DNA of 64,000 bases from Gimesia algae (lineage in GTDB: Bacteria; Planctomycetota; Planctomycetia; Planctomycetales; Planctomycetaceae). The notes under the pieces were generated by a model. That model saw only the letters and a program-made list of their open reading frames with translations. It had not been told where the DNA came from and made no database searches. Position 1 is the stretch's first letter. The number at the start of each line of letters is the position of its first letter. The translations under genes and the position numbers were made by a program. The DNA lies in contig NZ_CP036343.1 of the NCBI RefSeq assembly GCF_007746795.1, forward strand, positions 4,687,357 through 4,751,356, given 5' to 3'. Shown here one piece after another: positions 1 to 9,156 of the stretch.

Positions 1-1
1 T

Positions 2-454
2 CCTGAAACACTGGCAGAAGTTCTGGCCCTCGAAAAAGCAAAAGCGGTAGCTCAACAGCACCCTCAGGCGGTGGTCATTGGAGGTGACCAACTGGTTTCG
101 TTTGAAAACCGGATTCTGGGAAAGCCTGGCACGGAGGAACTTGCGATTGAGCAGCTACTGTCAATGCAGGGACAAACCCACCTGCTGATCACAGCGATTG
201 CAGTACTCGGACCAGACTTTTTAGAAACACACATTAATCAGACCACTCTCAAAATGAGAGAACTCAGTCGAACTGCCATTGAACGCTATGTCCGGTTTGA
301 TCAACCACTGAACTGTGCGGGTGCTTACAAGCTCGAGAGCCAGGGAATTACTTTATTTGAAGAGATTCAGTCCACAGATCATTCCGCAATTACAGGAATC
401 CCGCTGATCGCTTTGACCTCGCTGCTGATTAAAGCAGGAATCTCGATTCCCTGA
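2..454 (+). CDS. maf: Maf-family nucleotide pyrophosphatase, 5'-truncated by window edge
   Basis: Open frame runs in from the left edge, so the N-terminus with the usual SxSPRR-like start is outside the window. The visible 150 residues carry the Maf signature around VVIGGDQ (canonical hydrophobic-G-[AG]-D-[TQ]), the GKP that follows, and the C-terminal NCAGAYKLES stretch typical of the family. Maf proteins hydrolyse non-canonical or pyrimidine nucleoside triphosphates in the cytoplasm (family knowledge); the exact substrate cannot be read here. The gene converges on an ECF sigma gene and ends 34 bases before a strong hairpin terminator. Confidence 0.85.
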   Translation, partial: PETLAEVLALEKAKAVAQQHPQAVVIGGDQLVSFENRILGKPGTEELAIEQLLSMQGQTHLLITAIAVLGPDFLETHINQTTLKMRELSRTAIERYVRFDQPLNCAGAYKLESQGITLFEEIQSTDHSAITGIPLIALTSLLIKAGISIP

Positions 455-487
455 TCGTGGTCGATATTTCAAGTAACAACAATCAAT

Positions 488-527
488 AAAACGCCTGCAG
501 AAGTTTCCCCCTACAGGCGTTTTTTTG
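488..527. terminator. Bidirectional rho-independent terminator between maf and the sigma gene
   Basis: Stem AAACGCCTG / CAGGCGTTT around a 13-base spacer, followed by a run of T on the plus strand (521-526) and TTTT on the minus strand. It sits between two convergent genes and could serve both. Confidence 0.8.
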
Positions 528-545
528 GTTACCAGTAATCAGCAT

Positions 546-1097
546 TCAAACGGACTGCAGATCCAGCAAAGCTTCCCGCAGCCGATTACGGGCTGTGTGC
601 AGTCGGCGCTTGATCGTCCCGATGGGTCGATCAAATTCGTGACTCATCTCCTTCAGGGACTGACCTTTGAAGTAGAATGAGATCAGCGTCTGCCGGTCAA
701 CTTCACCAAGCTGTTCCAGACCACCTCGCAATTCAGTAGCCCGTTCACTTTCCAGAAGCTTGTCCAGAGGACTCTCTGGTTCATCGTCCAGGACGATGAT
801 GGTATCCGGGCTCTGAATGCATTCGTTTGGTCGACGCACAGCTCGATTGATTGACATCCGGACGGCAATCTGCCGCAACCATCCACCGAAGCGTTCCGGG
901 GCATTTAGCTGAGACAGTTTTCGCATTGCCTGGATGAAAACATCCTGCGTCACTTCGCTGGCTTCTGCATGGTTCCGTAATCGCTTCATGACGATCGCAA
1001 ATACAGTTGATTCAAACTGAACCACCAGTGAACCGAAAGCTTCTCGATCACCATTCTGAGCAGCAGTAACTAATTCAATTAAGTTCTGATCTTCCAT
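546..1097 (-). CDS. ECF-type RNA polymerase sigma factor
   Basis: 183 residues. Region 2 is visible from about residue 25 to 90 (AEASEVTQDVFIQA, then FGGWLRQIAVRMSINRAVRR, the usual core-binding and -10 recognition helices). Region 4 lies near the C-terminus (LKEMSHEFDRPIGTIKRRLH, a helix-turn-helix for the -35 element). I chose ATG at 1097, giving MEDQNLIELV, because the upstream 50 codons of open frame show no sigma-like sequence. No anti-sigma gene is adjacent, so its control is unknown. Two tiny ORFs lie upstream on the same strand and could share a transcript, but a 263-base gap separates them. Confidence 0.85.
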   Translation of the reverse strand: MEDQNLIELVTAAQNGDREAFGSLVVQFESTVFAIVMKRLRNHAEASEVTQDVFIQAMRKLSQLNAPERFGGWLRQIAVRMSINRAVRRPNECIQSPDTIIVLDDEPESPLDKLLESERATELRGGLEQLGEVDRQTLISFYFKGQSLKEMSHEFDRPIGTIKRRLHTARNRLREALLDLQSV

Positions 1098-1360
1098 TAT
1101 ACTATCTCTTCTCTGTCCCTGAAAAAGGGCTTTTATCCAAGGAATATCAAAGTGACATGGCATGCAGCTTCGAAGTGAGAACAGAACAGCATCAGAGTCA
1201 GTCGATTGCAAGGAAAAGAATTCATTCTTTAACCAACAGGACGACACCCAAGGTGTTGCTCACGCCATCAAAAACGGCACAGTCAGTTCAACCCGACTTG
1301 AGTTAAACCAACCACTTTGAGGAACGATTTTCTGCTAAAAAGCAGGGAATGGGAGACTGC

Positions 1361-1645
1361 CTACGAAGCAGTTCCGGTCACAGTGGTTTGGGTACCCGTT
1401 ATCCGCGTATATCTTTGATATAGCGAATGCATTGATGGTTGATGTTGACAACAATGCCAACCCATCGGGGGGGTCCCCGGCATACCACCGGATTCCGACA
1501 ATCGTTCTCCACTTAGAGGGCTTAACGAATCCAGAAGGAGGGCGGCACGGACGACATCGATGGCTTTCACGACAGCTGCTTTGACAAACGCGCTGTTGTT
1601 AATTGCTTTGACGACGAAACGACGATTCTGTTTATTGAAAATCAT
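1361..1645 (-). CDS. Small basic protein of unknown function, possible frameshift
   Basis: 94 residues, not recognised. A textbook Shine-Dalgarno (AGGAGGTG, seven bases before ATG 1645) argues that it is translated. The first 55 residues look protein-like and basic (RRFVVKAIN, AAVVKAIDVV). The second half is odd (GTPPMGWHCCQHQ), and the change falls at a run of seven identical bases (1467-1473). Dropping one base there gives a more natural ending (WVGIVVNINH...IKDIRG) and a stop at 1399-1401, for 81 residues. So this may be a frameshifted gene, a sequencing error, or simply a rapidly evolving ORF. It lies 36 bases after another tiny ORF, probably co-transcribed. Confidence 0.5.
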   Translation of the reverse strand: MIFNKQNRRFVVKAINNSAFVKAAVVKAIDVVRAALLLDSLSPLSGERLSESGGMPGTPPMGWHCCQHQPSMHSLYQRYTRITGTQTTVTGTAS

Positions 1646-1681
1646 CAGTGCACCTCCTGCGTTAAACCGCAGAGAAAGAGA

Positions 1682-1882
1682 CTAAAAAAGCGAGGTTACT
1701 ACCTCGAAAGGAAAAAACGGAACAATACCGTTCACAAATAATTTACAGAAAATCCCCAACTCATAAATCAGGAATTCTCCTACATCAGCTAGACTGAGCA
1801 TGGCTGACAAAGGTTCGCGTATTTTTGACAGTTTTCGGTAAAATGTCGAATCTTTCAAGAGATGATTTGCAAAAATGTTCAT
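1682..1882 (-). CDS. Small hypothetical protein, first of a tandem pair
   Basis: 66 residues from ATG 1882 (MNIFANHLLK), preceded by GGTGGAA as a moderate ribosome binding site; a longer frame to 1927 is open but lacks such a signal. The C-terminal half is hydrophobic (ELGIFCKLFVNGIVPFFPFEV) and could be a membrane segment. No family recognised. It is followed after 36 bases by the next small ORF with a very strong Shine-Dalgarno, which suggests a two-gene unit. Existence is supported mainly by this arrangement. Confidence 0.4.
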   Translation of the reverse strand: MNIFANHLLKDSTFYRKLSKIREPLSAMLSLADVGEFLIYELGIFCKLFVNGIVPFFPFEVVTSLF

Positions 1883-2000
1883 TTTTCCACCATTCGTTAG
1901 TGAATCCTGACCATCGCATCTTCGCACATCCCTTTTGATATCAACAACTTATCACTACTAAGGTGATGGTTATTTTCTCATAACTGTTTTCACGCTTTTT

Positions 2001-3746
2001 TCAGTTCGCAGGTTGGATTCTCTCTCTTCTGGCTGAGTAAACAGTAAATAGTTTGAAGCCGCTTTTCAAATTCTGAACCGGAACATAGGTTTTGGTCCTG
2101 AGAAACTGCTGACCTGTCGCCAGGCTGAAAGTCAGGTAAGATACTTCAATCCCCTGTTTTTCCTTCAGATCTGTTGGAAAAAGTGCTTTCTGATGTTGAA
2201 GATCGGCCAATATGTCAATGATTTTTGTCAGGATCATTGGCACATCGATCAAGGCCAGCAGATTGGACCGCTCCAAACCTTTACTTAGAGCCGATTTGAA
2301 AGCAGGTTGATTTTGTGCAATCTGTCTCGAATCGGATGGGGCATTCAGGGCCATCAGTAATTTTTCCATCGAAGCCGTTCCCCCCATTGCCTGCAGTACT
2401 TTTCCTTCGGGGTAAGCCATACGATTCGTAATTCCCTCTGCTCCGTACAGAATTTCCAGCATTCGTTTCTGAATCCGCAGCGGATCAGACTCGGGATCAA
2501 CCTCCTGTTTGATGACAGTCAAGTCTACTGTTTCATCGCCGATTTTTTCAGCGTCAGGAGTATACTTGATTTCCTGTTTGACGCCGGGGAGTGACATATT
2601 TTTCAGCATGGCCATCATCTGACGAGTATATTTTCGCATTTCGGCAGATGGAGAAACTTCTGAAACCGTGTAGGCATTCAACACACCTTCCGACAGTCTG
2701 CCTAATTCGAATGAGAAATAATAACTCCCATATTTCAAACTGCGAATCGCTTTCACAATCGAGTCAAACTTCTGACGAGCCTCCTGATTCTCAGCGGTTT
2801 CATCAAACATCTGCGCCGTAAAATTCATTCCCCAGGTAATCAGGGCATCCGTATTCCCGGCACCGGCGAAATACGCCAGCTGACCGGCAGGAAATTGCCC
2901 CAGTTGTTCAAATTTCTGAGGTGGGTTTTTCTGAAAAAGATGATCGGTCTGTGAATCTGATATGACTTCAAACAGACTTTCCAGCCCGATGCCCTCCTGT
3001 TCGACGGTGAGTGCAGTTGTGTAACTATGGGAGTCCTGTACAGCCTGTAGAGCTCCTTTACCCAATGCTGAGTACATGGCTAGAATCGGTTCCGTGTTCA
3101 CACCAGGTGACGTTTTTATCGATTTCGAAATCTGATTTAAAGTTTGCTCTAGCTGCTGCCCGGCCAGTTGCAGCTGAGTCTGGTAAATCGTGACCAGTTT
3201 CTCTGAATTAACATAGACAGATAAATCTCCTGTCGCAAATATTGCTTTTGCTTCGTCGCTCATCAAGGCCTGGAAATTCTGATTCGAATCTTTGATGACC
3301 TCCAGCGCCTGATCAACAAGCCTCTGATCTTCGCTATAAATGATCCATTTTTCCCGAACGACACTTTTATAGTTTTCACCGAGGCCGGCCTTGAATGCCG
3401 TCTCATCCGTAACAGGTATTACATATAGCAACCCGGGCCGTTTCGTCTGACTGAGAAAAACCCCCACACACATGTCACGTGTATTGTCGACACCTGCCAG
3501 AGTGGGGTTGGAAATAGAACGCCCCAGAAACGTCCGTAGATTTGCTCCCAAAATCGTACTCAGAGACTCGTCCACCTGATTCATGATGGATGTCAACTTC
3601 TGTTGTGTTACACGAGGCTGCTTGAGCCGGATCACGATTCCCGCATCTGATGAGATTGCCGTTTGCGAAAATCCAGCCACAGAAACGTCGGTAAAAGATA
3701 AAAGAAGCACACTGATAATCAGCAGATTCTTCCAGTTAGCGAACAT
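2001..3746 (-). CDS. Large secreted protein of unknown function
   Basis: 581 residues with a clear Sec signal peptide (LLIISVLLLSFTDVSVAG, cleavage after about residue 24). The start at 3746 has GGAGTG eight bases upstream. The mature part has no cysteine motifs or repeats that I can name. It contains amphipathic stretches (QTQLQLAGQQLEQTLNQI) and phrases such as FPAGQLAYFAGAGN, reminiscent of DUF3352-like planctomycete proteins that report per-protein values, but that link is weak. Probably periplasmic or surface-exposed. It is transcribed alone, downstream of a 0.5 kb non-coding stretch. Confidence 0.75.
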   Translation of the reverse strand: MFANWKNLLIISVLLLSFTDVSVAGFSQTAISSDAGIVIRLKQPRVTQQKLTSIMNQVDESLSTILGANLRTFLGRSISNPTLAGVDNTRDMCVGVFLSQTKRPGLLYVIPVTDETAFKAGLGENYKSVVREKWIIYSEDQRLVDQALEVIKDSNQNFQALMSDEAKAIFATGDLSVYVNSEKLVTIYQTQLQLAGQQLEQTLNQISKSIKTSPGVNTEPILAMYSALGKGALQAVQDSHSYTTALTVEQEGIGLESLFEVISDSQTDHLFQKNPPQKFEQLGQFPAGQLAYFAGAGNTDALITWGMNFTAQMFDETAENQEARQKFDSIVKAIRSLKYGSYYFSFELGRLSEGVLNAYTVSEVSPSAEMRKYTRQMMAMLKNMSLPGVKQEIKYTPDAEKIGDETVDLTVIKQEVDPESDPLRIQKRMLEILYGAEGITNRMAYPEGKVLQAMGGTASMEKLLMALNAPSDSRQIAQNQPAFKSALSKGLERSNLLALIDVPMILTKIIDILADLQHQKALFPTDLKEKQGIEVSYLTFSLATGQQFLRTKTYVPVQNLKSGFKLFTVYSARRERIQPAN

Positions 3747-4239
3747 AATCGAAACACTCCATCTATTAAAAAATGCAAAGGTCGGTTGTCTGATGCCTTA
3801 TTATATACTTTGTAAATCAGCGTGAGCACTGCTCCAGAGCTATAAACCGTAACTATTCTTAAACCATTTATAAAGCTGCAGTTACCTACTCTTATCACAA
3901 GTTTTTTTAGTGCAGAACGGATCGTATCAAATTCAGTCCATTTAAACTGGGGCCCATGGGGCATCTGAGAAAAGGTTGCCTTTCAAACAAACTGTATCGA
4001 TTAAAAAACTTAAATCTCATGCAACAAAGTGAACCCTTAAATCAGACTCCAATTCAAAACCGACTCTCTTGTCTGAGATTGATTTCTTCCGATGATAGAA
4101 GTGTCTTGTTTTTTACTGGTTGAAGAAATCAGCGAGTGTCCGCCTGAGGATAATGGCCCGCTCTTATCTGTTCTCAACTGTTCTAAAGTAATCTCATATA
4201 AACGACAAAGATCTCGTTGAAGGATCACAAAGAGTATCA
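3747..4239. other. Non-coding divergent intergenic region, 493 bp
   Basis: It separates a leftward secreted-protein gene from a rightward membrane-protein gene. Apart from a candidate leftward promoter near 3800-3828, I see no hairpin, repeat or RNA gene. Two short leftward frames here (3719-3964 and 4037-4240) lack ribosome binding sites and protein-like composition. Confidence 0.5.
3800..3828 (-). promoter_or_regulatory. Candidate sigma-70-like promoter for the secreted-protein gene
   Basis: Read leftward, a perfect TATAAT (complement of 3800-3805) lies 17 bases from TGCTCA (complement of 3823-3828), a poor -35 element. The predicted transcript would start about 45 bases before ATG 3746. 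Only the -10 is convincing. Confidence 0.3.
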
Positions 4240-5544
4240 ATGTCTACTGGATTTGCCGGCTCTCGTACCATGGATGAACGCCGACGCCGCAGACTGGCGT
4301 CGGAATCTTCCGAGTCTCTAGAGGATTCGAACGAGGATGCTGTATCTCAGAATATCGCCCGAACCCATCGTTTCGCGTCTGGACAGTATCCGTTGCGGAC
4401 GATCGTTTTTCCCCGACGCTGGAAACTGGCAGCATATTATCTACCTGTCCTCTTCTGTTTTGCCGCGTTAGTTACAGCTGACCTTTATCGACCTGAATTG
4501 ACCAAACCAGATTCCGCTCTGGCCGGTTACCTGTCATTGAAAACCAGTTCACTGTCCCCTGTTCTGAGCGGGGCACTCCTGTTCGTTTCAGGTCAACTGT
4601 CACTTCTGATTGCTTCCTTGCGAACACAGAGCCTGCATGATTTTTCGGGCAGATACCGTCTCTGGAAGTGGGTTGCCTGTGGATTGTTTCTCTTTGCCTT
4701 ATGCACCACGACCAGCCTGCATCAGATCTGGGCCAGTACCGTCATTGAATTAAGGCTGTTTGACTGGGGACCCCATACCCATCTTTTAGCCTGGATGGTA
4801 CCGGCACTGGTACTCGGTTCCAGCGTTGCCTTGATGACGTATCTCGAATTACGTGGGGACCGCGCAGGATTGAATATGACAATCATCGCGGTCGCTTCAT
4901 ACGTAGGATATTTAACATTCCAATTCACTGATAATCTGATTCCGGGAACCGCCTATCATCATTTAATCGGTTCCGGCTTATTGTTGTTCGCACACTGGTG
5001 TTTCTTCACGAGCCTGCTGCTGCACTTGCATCATCTGCTGTACCAGTCTGTCGACCTGCCAGAAAAAGTACCTTCACGATTCAAGAAAATCGGAGGAGAG
5101 TATCTGCGTCGTCGCCGCATCAAACGAAAAGCAAAACGAGTCGCGAAAGCGCTCCTGCGTAAAAAACAGCGGGAAGCAACCAGATTAGAACAGGAAGCAG
5201 CAGAACAGGCCCGTTTGGCAGAAGAATCAATCGAAAAACAGAATTCGACAACGACTCCTGAGAAGTCAAAAGAAATTAAACCTGCCCCCACTCCGAAGGA
5301 AGTAACTTCGGTTTCAGAAAAGCCGAAGGCCCCTGAACCTGCTCAAGCTGAGAAACAGCCCCCCGCTGCTAAAACGGTATCGCGGCAAAAAAACAGGCCT
5401 GCACAGAAAAAATCACGCGTCGATCAGCCACACGACCCGGAACAGCTCAAAGGCTTAAGTAAACGGGAACGCCGAAAACTGCAGAAACAATGGCGCGAAG
5501 CAGAACGTCAGAATGCCGCTGAAGACGAATCAGACTGGTCATAA
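4240..5544 (+). CDS. Polytopic membrane protein with long basic/acidic C-terminal tail
   Basis: 434 residues. A charged, Arg-rich cytoplasmic-looking N-terminus (DERRRRRLAS) is followed by about six membrane segments between residues 65 and 265 (for example AAYYLPVLFCFAALV, LLAWMVPALVLGSSVALMTY, GSGLLLFAHWCFFTSLLL). The last 150 residues are hydrophilic: a very basic stretch (RRRRIKRKAKRVAKALLRKK), a likely coiled coil rich in E/A/Q, a Pro/Lys/Glu linker, and a final basic segment (LSKRERRKLQKQ). The tail could bind nucleic acid or acidic partners, which is inference only. No family recognised. The next gene starts 170 bases downstream on the same strand. Confidence 0.75.
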   Translation: MSTGFAGSRTMDERRRRRLASESSESLEDSNEDAVSQNIARTHRFASGQYPLRTIVFPRRWKLAAYYLPVLFCFAALVTADLYRPELTKPDSALAGYLSLKTSSLSPVLSGALLFVSGQLSLLIASLRTQSLHDFSGRYRLWKWVACGLFLFALCTTTSLHQIWASTVIELRLFDWGPHTHLLAWMVPALVLGSSVALMTYLELRGDRAGLNMTIIAVASYVGYLTFQFTDNLIPGTAYHHLIGSGLLLFAHWCFFTSLLLHLHHLLYQSVDLPEKVPSRFKKIGGEYLRRRRIKRKAKRVAKALLRKKQREATRLEQEAAEQARLAEESIEKQNSTTTPEKSKEIKPAPTPKEVTSVSEKPKAPEPAQAEKQPPAAKTVSRQKNRPAQKKSRVDQPHDPEQLKGLSKRERRKLQKQWREAERQNAAEDESDWS

Positions 5545-5714
5545 TTCTCATATTTTTATGAACCGGATTTAGATAACGCTCGTTTCTCTACCTCATTCCG
5601 TATAGACTTTCCCTATGCAAATAGCCGGAGTTTTAAATCTATTAAACTCCAGGAACTTCGATTCTGCATACACTATTCAACTCGACCTGAAACTTCGAAA
5701 GAGGCACTACTGCC

Positions 5715-6467
5715 ATGGCAGATGACAATTTTTACTCAGAAGAAAATGACGACTTTTTACCAGAGTCCTCTGCTCAGCCAAAACAGGGCATGAGCACGGG
5801 CGTCAAAGTCCTGTTAATTCTGCTGGGCGTTGGTGGTCTGTGTATGCTGCTGTGCTGTGGTGGTATTTTTTGGTTTTTCAGGAACGCAGGGATCCAGTGG
5901 ACTCAGAACAAAGCGGAAATCAAAAAGATTCAGAACGAGATTACTGATATCACCATTCCTGACTCCTTTGAACCGCAGGCAGCCATGTCCATGAAAATCC
6001 TCAACATGCGAATGGCCATTTACGAGTATAATCCCAAACCGGGAGAGCTTTTTCTAATCAGTATGGGGATTGCCGATGATGGTATGATTGATATGGATAA
6101 AGAATTTCGTGACAGCATGCAGCGGTCAAACCAGAATCAGCGGAAGCTCGATATTAAAAAAGAAGAAGTTCGCGAATTCGACATCGATGGCGAGAAAATC
6201 AAATTCAACTTTGCGGTAGGCACTGACAAGAGTAATAAAGAATTCCATCAGGTTACGGGAGTCTTCCCCGGTAAACAGGGAGCTGCCTTCCTCTTAATAC
6301 AGATCGCCAGTGAGAACTACAATGAAGAAGAAATTGTCAGCATGATTGAATCCATCAAAATCCCCAGAATGGAACCTGAAGCCGAGAAAGAACCTGCAAC
6401 GGAAAAAGAACCGCCTGGTGAAACGAAACCTGAAATTGAAAAGCAGTCAAAGCCAGATTCAGAATAA
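5715..6467 (+). CDS. Single-pass membrane protein of unknown function
   Basis: 250 residues from ATG 5715 (AGAGG upstream). An acidic N-terminal 25 residues precede one membrane helix at about 30-53 (VLLILLGVGGLCMLLCCGGIFWFF). An extracytoplasmic domain with mixed alpha/beta composition ends in repeated charged EKEP-type motifs (residues 222-250). The middle part (PDSFEPQAAMSMKILNMRMAIYEY) resembles planctomycete proteins annotated only as hypothetical. It converges on the DUF6807 gene with a 60-base gap in which I see no clear terminator. Confidence 0.7.
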   Translation: MADDNFYSEENDDFLPESSAQPKQGMSTGVKVLLILLGVGGLCMLLCCGGIFWFFRNAGIQWTQNKAEIKKIQNEITDITIPDSFEPQAAMSMKILNMRMAIYEYNPKPGELFLISMGIADDGMIDMDKEFRDSMQRSNQNQRKLDIKKEEVREFDIDGEKIKFNFAVGTDKSNKEFHQVTGVFPGKQGAAFLLIQIASENYNEEEIVSMIESIKIPRMEPEAEKEPATEKEPPGETKPEIEKQSKPDSE

Positions 6468-6527
6468 CCAGACAATAGATGCGGTCCTCAAATCGATCAG
6501 TTTGTGCCAATAATATAAAGCTCAGAC

Positions 6528-7778
6528 TCACGGTGCCGAAATAATTTTGACCTGGGGAGGCTGGGCGTAGTCTTCCCATAAGCGTTGATCCTGTTCCGCA
6601 TTCGGCTTACCGTCATGCACATAGTAGCGATAGCGTGAGACGAACGTTTTTCCCGGCTCAATCGTAAATGGATCCAGAGCAGCAACGGCAAAACAGAAGT
6701 AAGGCATCGTCGGATGCAGTCTGACTGGTTGTGGAAACCGGAAATTTCCCGGATGATCCAGAATTGCAATCCCCGCTGTCTCGGCTCCCAATCGGCCATA
6801 CATCTCAACCCACGCCGGTCGTGACTGATTGCCATTCAGTTTGTCTTTCCCTTCACTGGTCAGATAATTGTAAGCATCCGCTCCATGCCAGTCAGCATGA
6901 CCGCGTACTGTCATGCCTCCATAATGGATCTTATCTATCGTGACCGGCTGATCTGTAGCACACTTCTGAGTCGACCTGATATCAAACAGAAACTGCTCAT
7001 CCAACGCATACACCCGTACCCGCCAGGTTTCTTTGAGCATCGTCACCGGGCCAGATTGTTTTGTCAGGTCAACATGATCAATGGTCGTCGTAAACGAACC
7101 AAAAACCGGACCACCGGAAAACGAGTTGACCTGATTGTGTTCCACTTTTCCAAGCTGCGACTTCTGATCCCAGCCGTTATTTTCACGTCCCTCAAAAATA
7201 ATTTTACGCCACGATAACATGATGCCATGCTGATGTGCATGATCGGGATTGAAATCGTCAGAAATTACTTTCCCTGAAGGTGTATAGAGCGGATGAATAT
7301 AACCGCTTTTGTCGTAGTATGCTTCATCCCGTCTGGGTGCTTTGACAATCGCATGATTATACGTCAGGACCGGTTTCTCAGCGACTTTGACATTCAAATG
7401 TTCGCCATCATCGCTCACCGTAACCTGCTCCGTCTGTGGCCCCCCAGCCCCACCGGTCAGGAGCTGATATTTTCTGGTCGCGCCGGCAGCCAGTGGGTCC
7501 CTTAAAATCCAGACCAGTTCGTTCTGTTCTCCTGCCTGTCCGATCTGTACAGGAATTTCTCGCTTGTTATCCAGTCGAAACAGTGTCAGATGCTTCTGAT
7601 TCTTGAAAATCTCAGGAACAGGAATGCTGACCACACAATTTTGACGTGCCTGTTTGCCTGCAGCCAGTTCCAGATAGAGACCGGGCCCTGCTTCAGAAAC
7701 AGTAAGACACCCAAATAGTATCATCGGCAGAACTGCAAGGTTATAAATTAACGTCTGTCTGATTGTTCGAATTTTCAT
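6528..7778 (-). CDS. DUF6807 (PmoA-like) secreted protein
   Basis: 416 residues from ATG 7778, which lies one base after the stop codon of the upstream oxidoreductase gene; a longer open frame into that gene is not credible. A Sec signal peptide is visible (YNLAVLPMILFGCLTVSEAG). The diagnostic stretch DHAHQHGIMLSWRKI and the later VEHNQVNSFSGGPVFGSF match DUF6807, often mislabelled methane oxygenase PmoA in planctomycetes; nothing here suggests methane oxidation. The fold is expected to be beta-rich and carbohydrate-associated. Tight coupling to a Gfo/Idh/MocA enzyme suggests a shared sugar-related role. Confidence 0.8.
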   Translation of the reverse strand: MKIRTIRQTLIYNLAVLPMILFGCLTVSEAGPGLYLELAAGKQARQNCVVSIPVPEIFKNQKHLTLFRLDNKREIPVQIGQAGEQNELVWILRDPLAAGATRKYQLLTGGAGGPQTEQVTVSDDGEHLNVKVAEKPVLTYNHAIVKAPRRDEAYYDKSGYIHPLYTPSGKVISDDFNPDHAHQHGIMLSWRKIIFEGRENNGWDQKSQLGKVEHNQVNSFSGGPVFGSFTTTIDHVDLTKQSGPVTMLKETWRVRVYALDEQFLFDIRSTQKCATDQPVTIDKIHYGGMTVRGHADWHGADAYNYLTSEGKDKLNGNQSRPAWVEMYGRLGAETAGIAILDHPGNFRFPQPVRLHPTMPYFCFAVAALDPFTIEPGKTFVSRYRYYVHDGKPNAEQDQRLWEDYAQPPQVKIISAP

Positions 7779-7779
7779 A

Positions 7780-9102
7780 TTAGAGAGTCCATCCTGAGCG
7801 GTATTCGCGTTGTAAGTATTTTGCTGCTTCGGGAGCGTTAACGACCTGCATAGATTCTGCATCCCATTCCACTTTTTTGCCTGCCCGAAAGGCCAGATTT
7901 CCCAACAGAATGGTTTCGGTCAGGGGCGCGGCATAATCAAAGTGACATGCTGTGTTCCCGTTTCCTTTACAGGCTTCGTACCATTCCATGCGATGATTGC
8001 CAATCGCGTCTGGAATCGTTTTTTCAGGAGGTTTGAAGCCGACATATTTTTCCTCAGGCATTAATACCCGCTTATTGTAATCTGCAGCAAGCATCCCTGA
8101 TTCTCCAACAAACAATATCCCGGCAGGCCATTCAGGGCCACCCAGGTCGAGAACAGCCTGGGGAGTATTACGGCCATGAGACCAGATCACTTCTACCGGA
8201 GGCATCGAGCCTCGTGCAGGGAACTGCCAGTGACAGTCGAGCCAGAAGGGAGTGGAATCGGGATGCAAATCGGGGCCTTTGGTTTCCACTGCTGTGGGAT
8301 ACTGCAGGTCGAGAGACCAGAAGATCAGATCCATATAATGGCAGCCCATATTCCCCAGGGTTCCGTTGCCGAAATCCCACCAGTAGTGCCAGTCGTGGGG
8401 ATGATAACAGGGATGAAAATTCTGCATGGGAGCTGGGCCCACCCACAGATCCCAGTTCAATGTTTTGGGAATTGGCTGTGGACTCACCGGACGATCAACG
8501 ACACGCTGGTATCGTCTCCAGCCGCCTGGTTTTCCAAACCAGACATGCACCTGCTTGACATCGCCAATCGCGCCTGACTGGATCAGTTCGACAGTCCGGC
8601 GGTAATTATCTCCTGCGTGATTCTGGGTTCCCATCTGCGTGACGACTTTTTGTTCTTTCGCCACGCGTTGCATCTCACGGACTTCATGGATGGAATGAGC
8701 CAGGGGTTTTTCACAATAGCAGTGTTTGCCACGACGCATCGCATCAATGGCAATAGTCGCATGTGAATGATTGGGGGTCGTCACAACGACGGCATCAATC
8801 TCTTTATCAAGCTGATCCAGCATGACACGAAAATCGGCATAGGTTTTCGCTTTGGGATATTTTGCTGCATATTTCGCCGTGCGCGCTGAATCGACATCAC
8901 ACAGGCCGACGATGTTCTGACTGGAAACCAGCCCCAGATTTGCATTCCCCTGGTTCCCCAGACCAATACAGGCGATGTTGAGTTTCTCATTGGCTGATTT
9001 ACTTTCTGCCGCCAGGGAACTCCCCCCGAGCCAGAGCCCGGCACTTCCCAGTACCGAATCTCGTAACATTTTTCGACGCGTGATTTTGGAATCAAATGAC
9101 AT
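7780..9102 (-). CDS. Tat-exported Gfo/Idh/MocA family oxidoreductase
   Basis: 440 residues. The N-terminus has a twin-arginine leader (TRRKMLRDS, then a hydrophobic GSAGLWLGGSSLAA). The Rossmann dinucleotide loop GLGNQG is at residues 47-52, and the family motif CEKPLAHS follows, its Lys being typical of the active site. The ending (MQVVNAPEAAKYLQREYRSGW) is the usual planctomycete C-terminus. Such enzymes oxidise or reduce sugars and related polyols with NAD(P), here probably in the periplasm. GGAGAGG sits upstream of ATG 9102. It is first in a two-gene operon with the DUF6807 gene, whose start follows its stop by one base. Confidence 0.9.
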   Translation of the reverse strand: MSFDSKITRRKMLRDSVLGSAGLWLGGSSLAAESKSANEKLNIACIGLGNQGNANLGLVSSQNIVGLCDVDSARTAKYAAKYPKAKTYADFRVMLDQLDKEIDAVVVTTPNHSHATIAIDAMRRGKHCYCEKPLAHSIHEVREMQRVAKEQKVVTQMGTQNHAGDNYRRTVELIQSGAIGDVKQVHVWFGKPGGWRRYQRVVDRPVSPQPIPKTLNWDLWVGPAPMQNFHPCYHPHDWHYWWDFGNGTLGNMGCHYMDLIFWSLDLQYPTAVETKGPDLHPDSTPFWLDCHWQFPARGSMPPVEVIWSHGRNTPQAVLDLGGPEWPAGILFVGESGMLAADYNKRVLMPEEKYVGFKPPEKTIPDAIGNHRMEWYEACKGNGNTACHFDYAAPLTETILLGNLAFRAGKKVEWDAESMQVVNAPEAAKYLQREYRSGWTL

Positions 9103-9156
9103 TGATTTAAAGCCTCTCCTTACATTCAGATCTGCAGATCGGGTTGATCTTCTATT

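Noticed and set aside
3719-3964. 81-codon leftward frame upstream of the secreted-protein gene
   Set aside because: It overlaps the real start, lacks a ribosome binding site and has no protein-like pattern.
4037-4240. 67-codon leftward frame
   Set aside because: It abuts the divergent ATG 4240, has no binding site and mixed composition.
6528-7778. Methane monooxygenase subunit, from the PmoA name attached to DUF6807
   Set aside because: The sequence is a soluble secreted beta protein without membrane helices; the name is a known misnomer.
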